This document shows, piece after piece, positions 8,011 through 16,360 of a stretch of DNA of 32,073 nt (within the stretch, counting starts at the first letter, position 1; every line of letters starts with the position of its first letter). The notes below the pieces were generated by a model, which saw nothing but the letters and a program-made list of their open reading frames with translations, ran no database searches and had not been told where the DNA came from. The translations under genes were made by a program, and so were the position numbers. This DNA comes from Blastococcus sp. (GTDB lineage Bacteria; Actinomycetota; Actinomycetes; Mycobacteriales; Geodermatophilaceae): assembly GCA_025965695.1 (NCBI GenBank), contig JAOPWM010000194.1:1-32073 (forward strand). The letters run 5' to 3'.

Positions 8011-9642
8011 ATGAGCGACCGTGCCGGACAGCCCGCGCAGCCCCGAGACCTGGTGGACGTCGCCTCGCTCGTCACCGCCTACTACACGTTGGAGCCCGAT
8101 CCGGGTGAGCCGGCGCAGCAGGTCGTGTTCGGCACGTCCGGGCACCGGGGCTCGAGCTTCGACGCCGCCTTCAACGAGGCGCACATCCTGGCCACCACCC
8201 AGGCCATCTGCGAGTACCGGGCCGAGCAGGGCTATGACGGTCCGCTGTTCATCGGCCGCGACACCCACGGCCTCTCCGAGCCGGCCTGGGCCACCGCGCT
8301 GGAAGTGCTCGCCGCCAACGACGTCACCGTCCTGGTCGACGCCGGGGACCGCTACACCCCCACCCCGGCGGTGAGCCACGCCATCCTCGCCGCCAACCGC
8401 GGGAAGATCACCGGCCTCGCCGACGGCATCGTCGTCACCCCCTCGCACAACCCGCCCCGGGACGGCGGCTTCAAGTACAACCCGCCCAACGGCGGACCGG
8501 CGGACACCGACGCGACGGGCTGGATCGCCGGCCGGGCCAACGACCTGCTGCGCGCCGGGCTGAGCGGGGTCCGGCGCGTGCCCTTCGACCAGGCCCGCGC
8601 CGCCGCCGCCCCGTACGACTTCATGGGCACCTACGTCGACGACCTGCCGAACGTGGTCGACCTCGACGCGATCCGAAATGCCGGCGTCCGCATCGGGGCG
8701 GACCCACTCGGCGGCGCGAGCGTCGATTACTGGGGTGCCATCGCCGAGCGGCACCACCTCGACCTGACCGTGGTCAACCCGGTCGTCGACCCCACCTGGC
8801 GGTTCATGACTCTGGACTGGGACGGCAAGATCCGGATGGACTGCTCGTCGCCGTCGGCCATGGCCTCGCTGGTCCGCCGCAAGGACGAGTTCCAGGTCGC
8901 CACCGGCAACGACGCCGACGCCGACCGGCACGGCATCGTCACCCCCGACGGCGGCCTGATGAACCCCAACCACTTCCTCGCGGTGGCGATCGCCTACCTG
9001 TTCAGCCACCGCCCGGGATGGGCGAAGGACACCGCCGTCGGCAAGACACTGGTGTCGAGCTCGCTCATCGACCGGGTGGTCGCCGACCTGGGCCGGACGC
9101 TGATCGAGGTGCCGGTCGGGTTCAAGTGGTTCGTCCCAGGTCTGCTCGACGGGTCGATCGGCTTCGGTGGCGAGGAGTCGGCCGGCGCCTCCTTCCTGCG
9201 CCGCGACGGCGGCGTATGGACGACGGACAAGGACGGCATCCTGCTGGCCCTGCTGGCCAGCGAGATCCAGGCCGTGACGGGCCGGTCCCCCTCGAAGCTG
9301 CACCGGCAGCTGACCGACCACTTCGGCGAGTCGGCCTACGCGCGCATCGACGCCCCGGCGACGCGTGAGCAGAAGGCGGCGCTGGGCAAGCTCTCCCCCG
9401 AGGCCGTCACTGCCACCGAGCTGGCCGGCGAGCCGATCACCGCGAAGCTGACCCGCGCCCCCGGCAACGACGCCGGGATCGGCGGCCTGAAGGTCGTCAC
9501 CGAGAACGCCTGGTTCGCCGCCCGCCCGTCGGGCACCGAGGACGTCTACAAGGTCTACGCCGAGTCCTTCCGTGGCCCGGAGCATCTGGCGCAGGTGCAG
9601 GAGGAGGCCCGCTCCGTCGTCACAGAGGCCCTCGGTGGCTGA
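8011..9642 (+). CDS. pgm: Phosphoglucomutase (alpha-D-glucose phosphate-specific)
   Basis: This 543-residue enzyme interconverts glucose 1-phosphate and glucose 6-phosphate. It supplies glucose 1-phosphate for nucleotide-sugar and glycogen synthesis and connects those pools to glycolysis. The visible motifs are the substrate-proximal [10 protein letters not shown], the phosphoserine loop TPSHNPP (Ser145), the metal-binding loop [10 protein letters not shown], the sugar-binding GGEESAG and the C-terminal phosphate loop [13 protein letters not shown]. The start at 8011 gives [17 protein letters not shown], the usual N terminus of actinobacterial Pgm. An ATG at 7984 in frame is possible, but there is no clear Shine-Dalgarno for either. 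The 3' end overlaps the M20 peptidase start by eight bases, so the two are probably co-transcribed. Length and motifs are normal. Confidence 0.96.
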   Translation: MSDRAGQPAQPRDLVDVASLVTAYYTLEPDPGEPAQQVVFGTSGHRGSSFDAAFNEAHILATTQAICEYRAEQGYDGPLFIGRDTHGLSEPAWATALEVLAANDVTVLVDAGDRYTPTPAVSHAILAANRGKITGLADGIVVTPSHNPPRDGGFKYNPPNGGPADTDATGWIAGRANDLLRAGLSGVRRVPFDQARAAAAPYDFMGTYVDDLPNVVDLDAIRNAGVRIGADPLGGASVDYWGAIAERHHLDLTVVNPVVDPTWRFMTLDWDGKIRMDCSSPSAMASLVRRKDEFQVATGNDADADRHGIVTPDGGLMNPNHFLAVAIAYLFSHRPGWAKDTAVGKTLVSSSLIDRVVADLGRTLIEVPVGFKWFVPGLLDGSIGFGGEESAGASFLRRDGGVWTTDKDGILLALLASEIQAVTGRSPSKLHRQLTDHFGESAYARIDAPATREQKAALGKLSPEAVTATELAGEPITAKLTRAPGNDAGIGGLKVVTENAWFAARPSGTEDVYKVYAESFRGPEHLAQVQEEARSVVTEALGG

Positions 9643-10738
9643 CGTGACCGCCGGGGACGTCCCCCTGGACGTCATCGCGCTGGTCCGGGAGCTGGTGCGA
9701 CGGCCCACGATCTCCGGGGACGCCGCCGCTCAGCGCGATGCCCTGGGCGTGGTCACCGACGTCCTCCGCGAACGGGCGCCGCACCTGGAGGTGACCACCG
9801 GTCGCGACCCCGACCACCCGTGGACCCTGCTGCGTACGCCGACCGACCCGGCGCGGCCACAGCTGCTGTTCGCCTGTCACGTCGACACCGTCCCTGCGGC
9901 CGACCCCGGCGAGTGGCAGCGTGACCCGTTCGGTGCCGACCTGGACGAGGGGCGGGTCTGGGGCCGGGGCGGCAGTGACATGAAGGCGGGGCTGGTCGCC
10001 GCAGTGGCCGCCCTCGGCGCGGCCGACCCGCAGACGCCGGTCGCCCTGCTCCTGACCAGCGACGAGGAGATCGGGTCGCAAGGAGCGGCGGCGGCGGCCG
10101 CGGCGGTGGCGGAGCAGCGGATCGGGGCGGTGGTCGTCCCGGAGGCCACCGGCAACCAGGTCGTCCTCGGGCACCGCGGGGCGCTGTGGCTGGCCGTGCG
10201 CACCGCGGGCCGGGCGGCGCACGGCAGCACACCCGAGCGCGGGCACAACGCCGTCCTCGATCTCGTTGCCGTGCTGGGCCGCGCCGCGCGGAACCTCCCG
10301 CTGGGCACCGACCCGTTCCTCGGAACGGAGACGTGGAACCCGGGGCAGGTGTCGGGCGGGACGGTGCCCAACGTGGTGCCCGACCGCGCGGAGGCGGTGA
10401 TCGACATGCGCACCGTGGGGGACGGCCGCGCGCTGCTCGACTGGTGGCGGGGTCAGCCGGAGGTGGCAGACGTCGTCGTGCGGGTCGACCTACCCCCGGT
10501 CGGCACCCCCGCCGACGATCCCTGGGTCGCGACCCTCCCCGCCCCGGTGCTGTCGGTGCCGGCCACCTACTTCACCGACGCCTCGGTGCTCCGACCGGTC
10601 GTGCGGGGTGCGCCGATCGTGGTGTGGGGACCGGGGACACCCGCCGTCATGCACGCGGTGGACGAGTACGTGGAGCTGGCCGAGCTCGAGCAGGCTGCAG
10701 CCGTGTTCGCCGAGGTCGCCGTCCGCTGGAGGGGCTGA
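9635..10738 (+). CDS. M20-family metallopeptidase (DapE/ArgE-like)
   Basis: This 367-residue dizinc hydrolase shows the metal ligands of the M20 family: CHVDTVP (His82, with Asp84 as the activating residue), [10 protein letters not shown] (Asp115, bridging) and SDEEIGSQG (Glu144 general base, Glu145 ligand). A dimerisation insert with the conserved [15 protein letters not shown] follows, and a C-terminal histidine is in the [10 protein letters not shown] segment. Members deacylate N-acyl amino acids or cleave short peptides; DapE makes diaminopimelate. The sequence is not close enough to canonical DapE for me to commit to the substrate. The GTG at 9635 overlaps the end of pgm and has AGAGG six bases upstream; a GTG at 9644 is an alternative. 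It is co-directional with pgm. Confidence 0.88.
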   Translation: MADVTAGDVPLDVIALVRELVRRPTISGDAAAQRDALGVVTDVLRERAPHLEVTTGRDPDHPWTLLRTPTDPARPQLLFACHVDTVPAADPGEWQRDPFGADLDEGRVWGRGGSDMKAGLVAAVAALGAADPQTPVALLLTSDEEIGSQGAAAAAAAVAEQRIGAVVVPEATGNQVVLGHRGALWLAVRTAGRAAHGSTPERGHNAVLDLVAVLGRAARNLPLGTDPFLGTETWNPGQVSGGTVPNVVPDRAEAVIDMRTVGDGRALLDWWRGQPEVADVVVRVDLPPVGTPADDPWVATLPAPVLSVPATYFTDASVLRPVVRGAPIVVWGPGTPAVMHAVDEYVELAELEQAAAVFAEVAVRWRG

Positions 10739-10769
10739 CCGCGAGCGGTGTGGCGAAGGACGCACGATT

Positions 10770-10791
10770 TCCGATGCACATGTGTATCGGA
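10770..10791. promoter_or_regulatory. Palindromic operator for the TetR regulator
   Basis: A 22-bp palindrome with a single mismatched base pair is centred on CACATGTG; its inner 18 bases are CGATGCACATGTGTATCG. It lies 31 bp upstream of the TetR start and overlaps the expected -35 region of the promoter at 10809. The size and symmetry are those of a TetR-dimer operator, which suggests autorepression and control of the downstream MMPL gene. Confidence 0.7.
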
Positions 10792-10808
10792 TGCACCCGC
10801 GCATTGAA

Positions 10809-10814
10809 TACAGT
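10809..10814 (+). promoter_or_regulatory. Candidate -10 element for a leaderless tetR transcript
   Basis: TACAGT fits the actinobacterial -10 pattern TANNNT and ends eight bases before the GTG at 10823. No Shine-Dalgarno is present there, so transcription probably begins at or just before the start codon. No good -35 is visible at 17-18 bases spacing. Confidence 0.5.
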
Positions 10815-10822
10815 TCTGCATC

Positions 10823-11458
10823 GTGACCGTCCAGCAGACCGAGACGCGCCCCAAGCGCCGCCGCGCGGAGACCGTGGAGCGGCTGCTGGACGCCGCGCTG
10901 GAGACGTTCGCCGAGATCGGGTTCGCGGCGGCCAGCGTCGAGGACATCTGCCGCCGCGGCGGCTTCACCCGTGGCGCCTTCTACTCCAGCTTCCGCACCA
11001 AGGACGAGCTGTTCGGGGCCCTCTTCGCCCGTGAGACCGCGCGCAACCTGACCCTCGCCGAGGAGGTCCTGGCCGGTATCGAGGCCGAGACGGATCCGGT
11101 CACCGCGGCGGTCGAGCGCTGCCTGTCCACCTTCCGGGCCGACCGCACCTGGGTCCTCGTCCTGACCGAGTACCGCCTGCACGCCGCCCGGCATCCCGAG
11201 GCCGCCGCGGCCCTGCGGGAGCACTCCGCCGGTCTGCACACGCGGCTCACCCACTTGATCGAGGTCGCCACCGTCCGCGCCGGACTCCGGCTCACCGTGC
11301 CGCCGGGGCAGCTGGCGCGCATCGTCCTGGCCCTGCACGACGGCGTGGTGGTCCACTCCGTCGTCCCGCAGGAGCCCGTCACCAGCGGGCGCGACGACGC
11401 GCCCGACCTCGAGCGCACCGCGCTGCTCCTCCTCCTGCGCTCCGCCGTCACGTCCTGA
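10823..11458 (+). CDS. TetR/AcrR-family transcriptional regulator
   Basis: This 211-residue repressor has a TetR helix-turn-helix at residues about 16-62 (ETVERLLDAALETFAEIGFAAASVEDICRRGGFTRGAFYSSFRTKDELFGALF). An all-helical ligand-binding and dimerisation domain follows. The protein is typical in length. It stands directly upstream of an MMPL exporter, separated by 32 bp, and downstream of a palindrome of the right size for its own operator. The arrangement suggests that an export substrate or a related molecule relieves repression of both genes, but the ligand is unknown. The GTG start lacks a Shine-Dalgarno and looks leaderless. Confidence 0.93.
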   Translation: MTVQQTETRPKRRRAETVERLLDAALETFAEIGFAAASVEDICRRGGFTRGAFYSSFRTKDELFGALFARETARNLTLAEEVLAGIEAETDPVTAAVERCLSTFRADRTWVLVLTEYRLHAARHPEAAAALREHSAGLHTRLTHLIEVATVRAGLRLTVPPGQLARIVLALHDGVVVHSVVPQEPVTSGRDDAPDLERTALLLLLRSAVTS

Positions 11459-11490
11459 GCGCCTTCCCACCGATCCGGAGAACGCCTTCC

Positions 11491-13737
11491 ATGAGTTCCT
11501 TCCTCGCGCGGCTCGGCCGCGCCTCCTTCCGGCACCGCGGGCTCGTCTCGGTGGCGTGGCTGGCCGTCCTCGCCACGGTCGTGACCCTGCTGATCACCGT
11601 CGGCAGCGCCTTCGACGACCGGTTCACGATTCCGGGCTCGGAGTCGCAGGACGCGCTCGACCAGCTCGCCGCGGCCTCGCCCGGTGCCACCGGCGCGAGT
11701 GCGCAGATCGTCTTCGTCGCGCCCGACGGCTCGACGGTGACCGACCCGGCATATGCCGCTGCCATCGAGGACGTCGTCGCGGCTGCCGGGCGGGCACCAC
11801 AGGTGGACGCCGTCGTCAGCCCGTTCGACAGCTCGGCCCTGAGCCCCGACGGGCACGCCGCGCTCGCCACCGTCCGGTTCGGTGTGGCGCGCGAGCAGCT
11901 CGACAGCAGCAGCCTCGACGCCCTGCAGGCCACGACGCAGGCGGCGAGTGATGCCGGCCTCGAGGTCGCCGTGGGCGGCGACGTCTTCGGCGCCACCGGC
12001 GTGACCATCGGGGCCACCGAGTTCGTCGGCGTGATCGTCGCGGTCCTCGTGCTGGTGCTGGCCTTCGGTTCGCTGCTGGCCGCCGGGATGAACCTGCTGA
12101 CGGCGATCATCGGCATCGGCGTCGGGATGGGGGCACTGCTGCTCACGTCCAACGTGGTCACGCTGTCCTCGACCGCTCCGACGCTGGCGCTGATGATCGG
12201 CCTCGCGGTCGGGATCGACTACTCGCTGTTCATCCTCTCCCGGCACCGCACGCAGCTGGCCAACGGCATGGACCCCGAGGAATCGGCGGCCCGCGCCACC
12301 GGCACGGCCGGCTCCGCCGTCGTCTTCGCGGGTCTGACCGTCGTCATCGCCCTCTCGGGCCTCGCCGTCGTCGGCATCCCGTTCCTCACGGTCATGGGCG
12401 TGGGGGCCGCCGGCACGGTGCTGGTCGCCGTCCTCGTCGCCCTCACCCTGCTGCCCGCGTTGCTCGGCTTCGCCGGGACGCGACTCGCCCCCAAGCCCGG
12501 TTCGCGGGCGGCCCGGCGCGAGCAGGCCGACGCCCGGGAGACCACCGGAGCGGGCGGGTCGATGGGCGCCCGCTGGACCCGGCTGGTCACCCGCCGGCCC
12601 CTCCTGACGGTCCTCGTCGTCCTCGCCGGGCTCGTCGTCCTCGCGATCCCGGCGCCGCAGCTGCGGCTGGCCCTGCCCGACAACTCAACCGCCGCGCCCG
12701 ACACCCCACAGCGGCAGGCCTACGACCTGATCTCGGACAACTTCGGCCCCGGCCTCAACGGCCCGCTCGTCGTCCTCGTGCAGAACCTCGACCCGGCGAC
12801 GGCCGAGCAGACTGCCGGCGCGATCGCGGCCACGATCGGCGGCGCGCCCTCCGGAACGTCCGGGGAGATCACCGGAGGCCTGGACGACGTCGCCTACGCC
12901 GCGCCGTCCCTGCTGCCCGGAGGCACGACCGCCCTCGTCACCGTGATCCCCGAGAGCGGACCCCAGGAGGAGGCGACCAACGCGCTCGTCGGCGACATCC
13001 GCGACCTGGCTCCGGTGCTCGAGCAGCGGACCGGCACCCGGATCGCGGTGACCGGACAGACGGCGGTCGCGATCGACGTCTCCGACCGGCTCGGCGCCGC
13101 GCTGCTGCCCTTCGCGCTGGTCGTGGTCGGGCTCGCGCTGATCCTGCTGCTGCTCGTCTTTCGCTCGATCCTCGTGCCGATCAAGGCCGCGGTCGGCTTC
13201 CTGCTGTCCGTCGGTGCCTCGTTCGGCGCGGTCGTCGCGGTCTTCCAGTGGGGCTGGCTGAGCGGCCTGCTCGGCGTGCCGGCCACCGGCCCGGTGATCA
13301 GCTTCCTGCCGGTCATCCTCATGGCGGTGCTGTTCGGCCTGGCCATGGACTACGAGGTCTTCCTGGTCTCCCGGATGCGCGAGGAGTACGTGCACGGTGC
13401 CGCACCGCGCGCGGCCGTGGTCACCGGCGCGCGGCACGCCGCCCGCGTGGTGGTCGCCGCTGCGCTGATCATGTTCTCGGTCTTCGCCAGCTTCGTCACC
13501 ATCGAGGACGTCATCGTGAAGGCCATCGCCTTCGGTCTGGCCGTGGGCATCCTGGTGGACGCGTTCCTGGTCCGGATGACGCTGGTGCCGGCTGTCCTCG
13601 CGCTGCTGGGCCGGTCGGCCTGGTGGCTGCCTCGCTGGCTGGACCGGATCCTGCCGGACCTGGACGTCGAGGGCGCCCGGTTGGGTGTCACGGCGACTGT
13701 TCCAGCCGACCGGGAGCCGGTCGCGGCGGCACGCTGA
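11491..13737 (+). CDS. MMPL-family (RND superfamily) membrane transporter
   Basis: This 748-residue inner-membrane protein has two homologous halves. Each has one helix, an extracellular porter domain and a block of about five helices. The first helix is VSVAWLAVLATVVTLLITVG (about residues 18-37). The proton-relay Asp-Tyr pairs typical of MMPL proteins are intact: GIDYSLFILSRHR in the first half and AMDYEVFLVSRMREEYVHG in the second. A basic cytoplasmic linker (KPGSRAARREQADARE) separates the halves. MMPL proteins use proton motive force to export lipids, siderophores or drugs; the cargo here is unknown. Control by the adjacent TetR regulator is likely. The ATG at 11491 has GGAGA about nine bases upstream. 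The gene is convergent with the diguanylate cyclase, 25 bp away. Confidence 0.93.
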   Translation: MSSFLARLGRASFRHRGLVSVAWLAVLATVVTLLITVGSAFDDRFTIPGSESQDALDQLAAASPGATGASAQIVFVAPDGSTVTDPAYAAAIEDVVAAAGRAPQVDAVVSPFDSSALSPDGHAALATVRFGVAREQLDSSSLDALQATTQAASDAGLEVAVGGDVFGATGVTIGATEFVGVIVAVLVLVLAFGSLLAAGMNLLTAIIGIGVGMGALLLTSNVVTLSSTAPTLALMIGLAVGIDYSLFILSRHRTQLANGMDPEESAARATGTAGSAVVFAGLTVVIALSGLAVVGIPFLTVMGVGAAGTVLVAVLVALTLLPALLGFAGTRLAPKPGSRAARREQADARETTGAGGSMGARWTRLVTRRPLLTVLVVLAGLVVLAIPAPQLRLALPDNSTAAPDTPQRQAYDLISDNFGPGLNGPLVVLVQNLDPATAEQTAGAIAATIGGAPSGTSGEITGGLDDVAYAAPSLLPGGTTALVTVIPESGPQEEATNALVGDIRDLAPVLEQRTGTRIAVTGQTAVAIDVSDRLGAALLPFALVVVGLALILLLLVFRSILVPIKAAVGFLLSVGASFGAVVAVFQWGWLSGLLGVPATGPVISFLPVILMAVLFGLAMDYEVFLVSRMREEYVHGAAPRAAVVTGARHAARVVVAAALIMFSVFASFVTIEDVIVKAIAFGLAVGILVDAFLVRMTLVPAVLALLGRSAWWLPRWLDRILPDLDVEGARLGVTATVPADREPVAAAR

Positions 13738-13762
13738 CACCGTGTTCGGCTACGGGGGTCGG

Positions 13763-14650
13763 TCAGCGGGCCCGGCGGCGCCGCGCCTTGTCGGCGTACA
13801 TGGCGTCGTCGGCCTCGCGGACGACGCGCTCGTAGACGTCGCCGGGCTCGAGGCCACCCGCCACCGAGCCCATGCCGACGCTGAGACCGACCGTGACCGT
13901 CGTCCCGCGGAGCGGCAGTGGCTCGGTCACCGAGGCACGCAGCCGGTCGGCGAGGACGTCGGCGTCCGCGGGCTCGGTGTTCTCGCAGACGATGCTGAAC
14001 TCGTCGCCGCCCAGGCGGGCGGCGGTGTCGCTGGCCCGCAGGACGGAGCGCAGCCGCTCGGCGAAAGTCACCAGAACCAGGTCGCCCATCGGATGACCGA
14101 GTTCGTCGTTGATCGCCTTGAAGCCGTCGAGATCGGTGATCAGGACGCAGGTCGGGGTGTTCTCTCGGCGGCCGCGCTCGAGAGCGTGCCGGAGCCGGTC
14201 CTGGAACAGCAGGCGGTTGGGCAGACCGGTGAGCGGGTCGTGCAGCGACCGGTGCACCAGCTGGGCCTCGAGCGCCTTCCGCTCGGTGATGTCCTCGACG
14301 ATCATCACCAGGTGGGCGGCCTGACCGTCCGATGTCTGCTCGACCCACGATGCGGTGACCTGCACGGGGACGTCGGTGCCGTCGGCCCGCAGCAACCGGG
14401 TCTCGTGCCGCATCGGGCGGGTGGGGGCGGCCAGCAGCGCCTGATGGGCCTCACGCGCGGCCGCGACGCCCTCGTCGTGGACGAGGTCGAGGACCGACCG
14501 GCCGTAGAGGTCCTCAGCGGTCCGGCCGACCATCCGGCAGAGGGCGGGGTTGCTGTCGACCAGCACCCCCGCCGGGGTGGTCAGGGCGACCCCCATCGGC
14601 GCGTTGGCGAAGGCGCTCCGCCGGTCCGCCGGAGGTGGTGCATCGACCAT
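13763..14650 (-). CDS. PAS-GGDEF diguanylate cyclase
   Basis: This 295-residue cytoplasmic protein makes the second messenger cyclic di-GMP from two GTP. A PAS sensor domain occupies residues about 12-125 (FANAPMGVALTTPAGVLVDSNPALCRMVGRTAEDLYGRSV, ending in VEDITERKALE). The GGDEF domain follows, with HDPLTGLPNR at about 137-146, DLDGFKAINDELGH and the active-site loop GGDEF at 214-218. The product-inhibition I-site RASD (205-208) sits five residues before GGDEF, so the enzyme should be feedback-inhibited. There is no EAL domain and no membrane segment. The ATG at 14650 is preceded by GGAGG at a rather long spacing of about 14 bases. It diverges from the HMG-CoA lyase gene. The signal sensed by the PAS domain is unknown. 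Confidence 0.93.
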   Translation of the reverse strand: MVDAPPPADRRSAFANAPMGVALTTPAGVLVDSNPALCRMVGRTAEDLYGRSVLDLVHDEGVAAAREAHQALLAAPTRPMRHETRLLRADGTDVPVQVTASWVEQTSDGQAAHLVMIVEDITERKALEAQLVHRSLHDPLTGLPNRLLFQDRLRHALERGRRENTPTCVLITDLDGFKAINDELGHPMGDLVLVTFAERLRSVLRASDTAARLGGDEFSIVCENTEPADADVLADRLRASVTEPLPLRGTTVTVGLSVGMGSVAGGLEPGDVYERVVREADDAMYADKARRRRAR

Positions 14651-14884
14651 CTCGATCGCGTGCCACCTCCCGCCCGTGCTCCCCGTGCTCCCCGCCGTCC
14701 GGGCCTACCGCGTTCATCTTCCGTGACCGGCACCCGGATCGACCCACCGGACACCACGGAACCGTTTCGGGTCGCCCCGTCGGGGGACCGGCCGGGGGTG
14801 CAGGATGCGGGACGAGCCGGGCAGCGGCGGACGGGGCAGGGTGGGACCCGGCAGACCTGACCCGGCCGGGACGAGGAGGCACGC
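14651..14884. other. Divergent intergenic region GGDEF / HMG-CoA lyase
   Basis: This 234-bp gap holds a short direct repeat (CGTGCTCCCC twice near 14675-14695) and a strong GAGGAGG Shine-Dalgarno before the GTG at 14885. I could not identify promoter hexamers or a convincing operator. Confidence 0.4.
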
Positions 14885-15823
14885 GTGAACGAGTTCGACC
14901 TGGTGCTGCCGGCGACGGTCGACGTCCGCGAGGTCGGGATGCGCGACGGACTGCAGCTGGAGGCGGTCGTTCCGCTGGAGGCCAAGCTGGACATGCTCGA
15001 GGCCCTCGTGGCCACCGGCGTCCGGCGGATCGAGGCGACGTCGTTCGTCTCGCCGAAGGCCGTGCCCGCGCTCGCCGACGCCGATCAGGTCGCCGCCGAG
15101 CTGTCCCGCTGGGGCGGGGTGCTGTGGTCGGCACTGGTCGCCAACGCCCGGGGCGCGGTGAGGGCCGTCGATGCCGGCGTCGCGAACCTCGAGTACGTCG
15201 TGTCCGCCTCCGACGGGCACAGCCAGGCCAACGCCGGCCGCTCCACGGCTGAGGCCGTCAACGCCGTCGGCGAGATCGCCCGGCTCGCCCACGGCGCCGG
15301 CGGTTCGCTCGAGGTCATCATCGCCACCGCCTGGGACTGCCCGTTCGACGGCCGCACCCCGATTCCCCGCACCGTGGACGTGGCGCGCGCGGCGGTCACC
15401 GCCGGCGCCGACCAGCTGTGCCTGGGCGACACGATCGGCACGACGACCCCGCTGCGGGTGGTGCAACTGCTCGACGCGGTCCGCCGCGCCTGCCCGGGCG
15501 TCCCGGTGGGCGTGCACTTCCACGACACGCGCGGCACCGGGCAGGCCAACGCGCTGGCCGCGATCCAGGCGGGCGTGACCCAGCTGGACTCCTCCATCGG
15601 CGGCCTCGGCGGCTGCCCGTTCGCCCCCGGCGCCAGCGGCAACATCGCCACGGAGGAGCTGGTCTACATGCTGGAGGAGTCCGGCGTCCGGACCGGGCTG
15701 GACCTCGACGCCGTGCTGGCCGCGGCCCGGGTCACCGAGCAGGCCGTCGGCCACGAGCTGCCCAGCTCGCTCTACCGCGCCGGCGGCCGGTCGGTGCCCC
15801 GCTCCGCGGCGAGCCGCGCATGA
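14885..15823 (+). CDS. Hydroxymethylglutaryl-CoA lyase
   Basis: This 312-residue TIM-barrel enzyme cleaves HMG-CoA to acetyl-CoA and acetoacetate, the last step of leucine degradation. The catalytic start is EVGMRDGLQ (Arg20, Asp21), the metal-binding histidines are in VGVHFHDTRGTG, and the signature loop GGLGGCPFAPGASGN contains the catalytic cysteine Cys244. These are diagnostic for the HMG-CoA lyase branch of the DRE-TIM metallolyases. The length is normal. The GTG at 14885 has GAGGAGG about eight bases upstream. The stop codon overlaps the start of a flavin reductase (ATGA), so the two are translationally coupled. The other leucine-catabolism genes (isovaleryl-CoA dehydrogenase, methylcrotonyl-CoA carboxylase) are not in the window. 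Confidence 0.94.
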   Translation: MNEFDLVLPATVDVREVGMRDGLQLEAVVPLEAKLDMLEALVATGVRRIEATSFVSPKAVPALADADQVAAELSRWGGVLWSALVANARGAVRAVDAGVANLEYVVSASDGHSQANAGRSTAEAVNAVGEIARLAHGAGGSLEVIIATAWDCPFDGRTPIPRTVDVARAAVTAGADQLCLGDTIGTTTPLRVVQLLDAVRRACPGVPVGVHFHDTRGTGQANALAAIQAGVTQLDSSIGGLGGCPFAPGASGNIATEELVYMLEESGVRTGLDLDAVLAAARVTEQAVGHELPSSLYRAGGRSVPRSAASRA

Positions 15824-16332
15824 CCGGCTCGCCCGAGGGTGTCCCCCGGATCGTCGATCCGCAGCTGATGCGCGAGGTGCTCGGCCACTTCGCCTCCGGG
15901 GTCACGGTCGTCACGGCTCTCACCGACGACGGTCCGGCCGGCTTCACCTGCCAGTCGTTCAGCTCGCTCTCGCTCGAGCCGCCCCTGGTCGCCTTCGCCC
16001 CGGCGCGGACGTCGCGGACCTGGCCCAAGCTGCGGGCGATCGGCCGGTTCTGCGTGAACGTGCTGGCCGAGGGGCAGGACGACGTCTCGCAGAACTTCGC
16101 CCGATCGGGAGCGGACAAGTTCGCGGGGGTCCGCTGGACGCCCAGCGCCCACGGGTCACCGGTCCTCGACGGCGTCGTCGCCTGGATCGACGGCGAGCTG
16201 TGGGCGGAGTACGACGGCGGGGATCACAGCATCGTGGTGGCCCGGGTGCTGGACCTCGGCGCCGATCCGGACCGTCGTCCGCTGCTCTTCCACCGCGGTA
16301 CCTACGGGCTGCTGCACCGCAGCGACGCCTGA
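15820..16332 (+). CDS. Flavin reductase-like FMN-binding protein
   Basis: This 170-residue protein is a flavin reductase-like domain. Its visible elements are LMREVLGHFASGVTVVTALTDDGPAGFTCQSFSSLSLEPPLVAFAPARTSRTWPKL (flavin-binding split barrel), RFCVNVLAEGQDDVSQNFA, and the C-terminal DHSIVVARVLDLG and PLLFHRGTYGLL. Members reduce FMN or FAD with NAD(P)H to supply a partner monooxygenase, or bind flavin for other redox tasks. No monooxygenase is adjacent. Its ATG overlaps the stop of the HMG-CoA lyase gene by four bases, so it is probably translated from the same message. Why a flavin reductase is coupled to HMG-CoA lyase is not evident. Confidence 0.9.
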   Translation: MTGSPEGVPRIVDPQLMREVLGHFASGVTVVTALTDDGPAGFTCQSFSSLSLEPPLVAFAPARTSRTWPKLRAIGRFCVNVLAEGQDDVSQNFARSGADKFAGVRWTPSAHGSPVLDGVVAWIDGELWAEYDGGDHSIVVARVLDLGADPDRRPLLFHRGTYGLLHRSDA

Positions 16333-16360
16333 GACCCGGCGGTCGCCGCTGTCGGGGCCC

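Noticed and set aside
7141-9708. Minus-strand open frame of 855 codons opposite pgm and part of the nitrile hydratase-like gene
   Set aside because: The composition is that of an antisense shadow, and it contradicts strong Pgm motifs on the plus strand.
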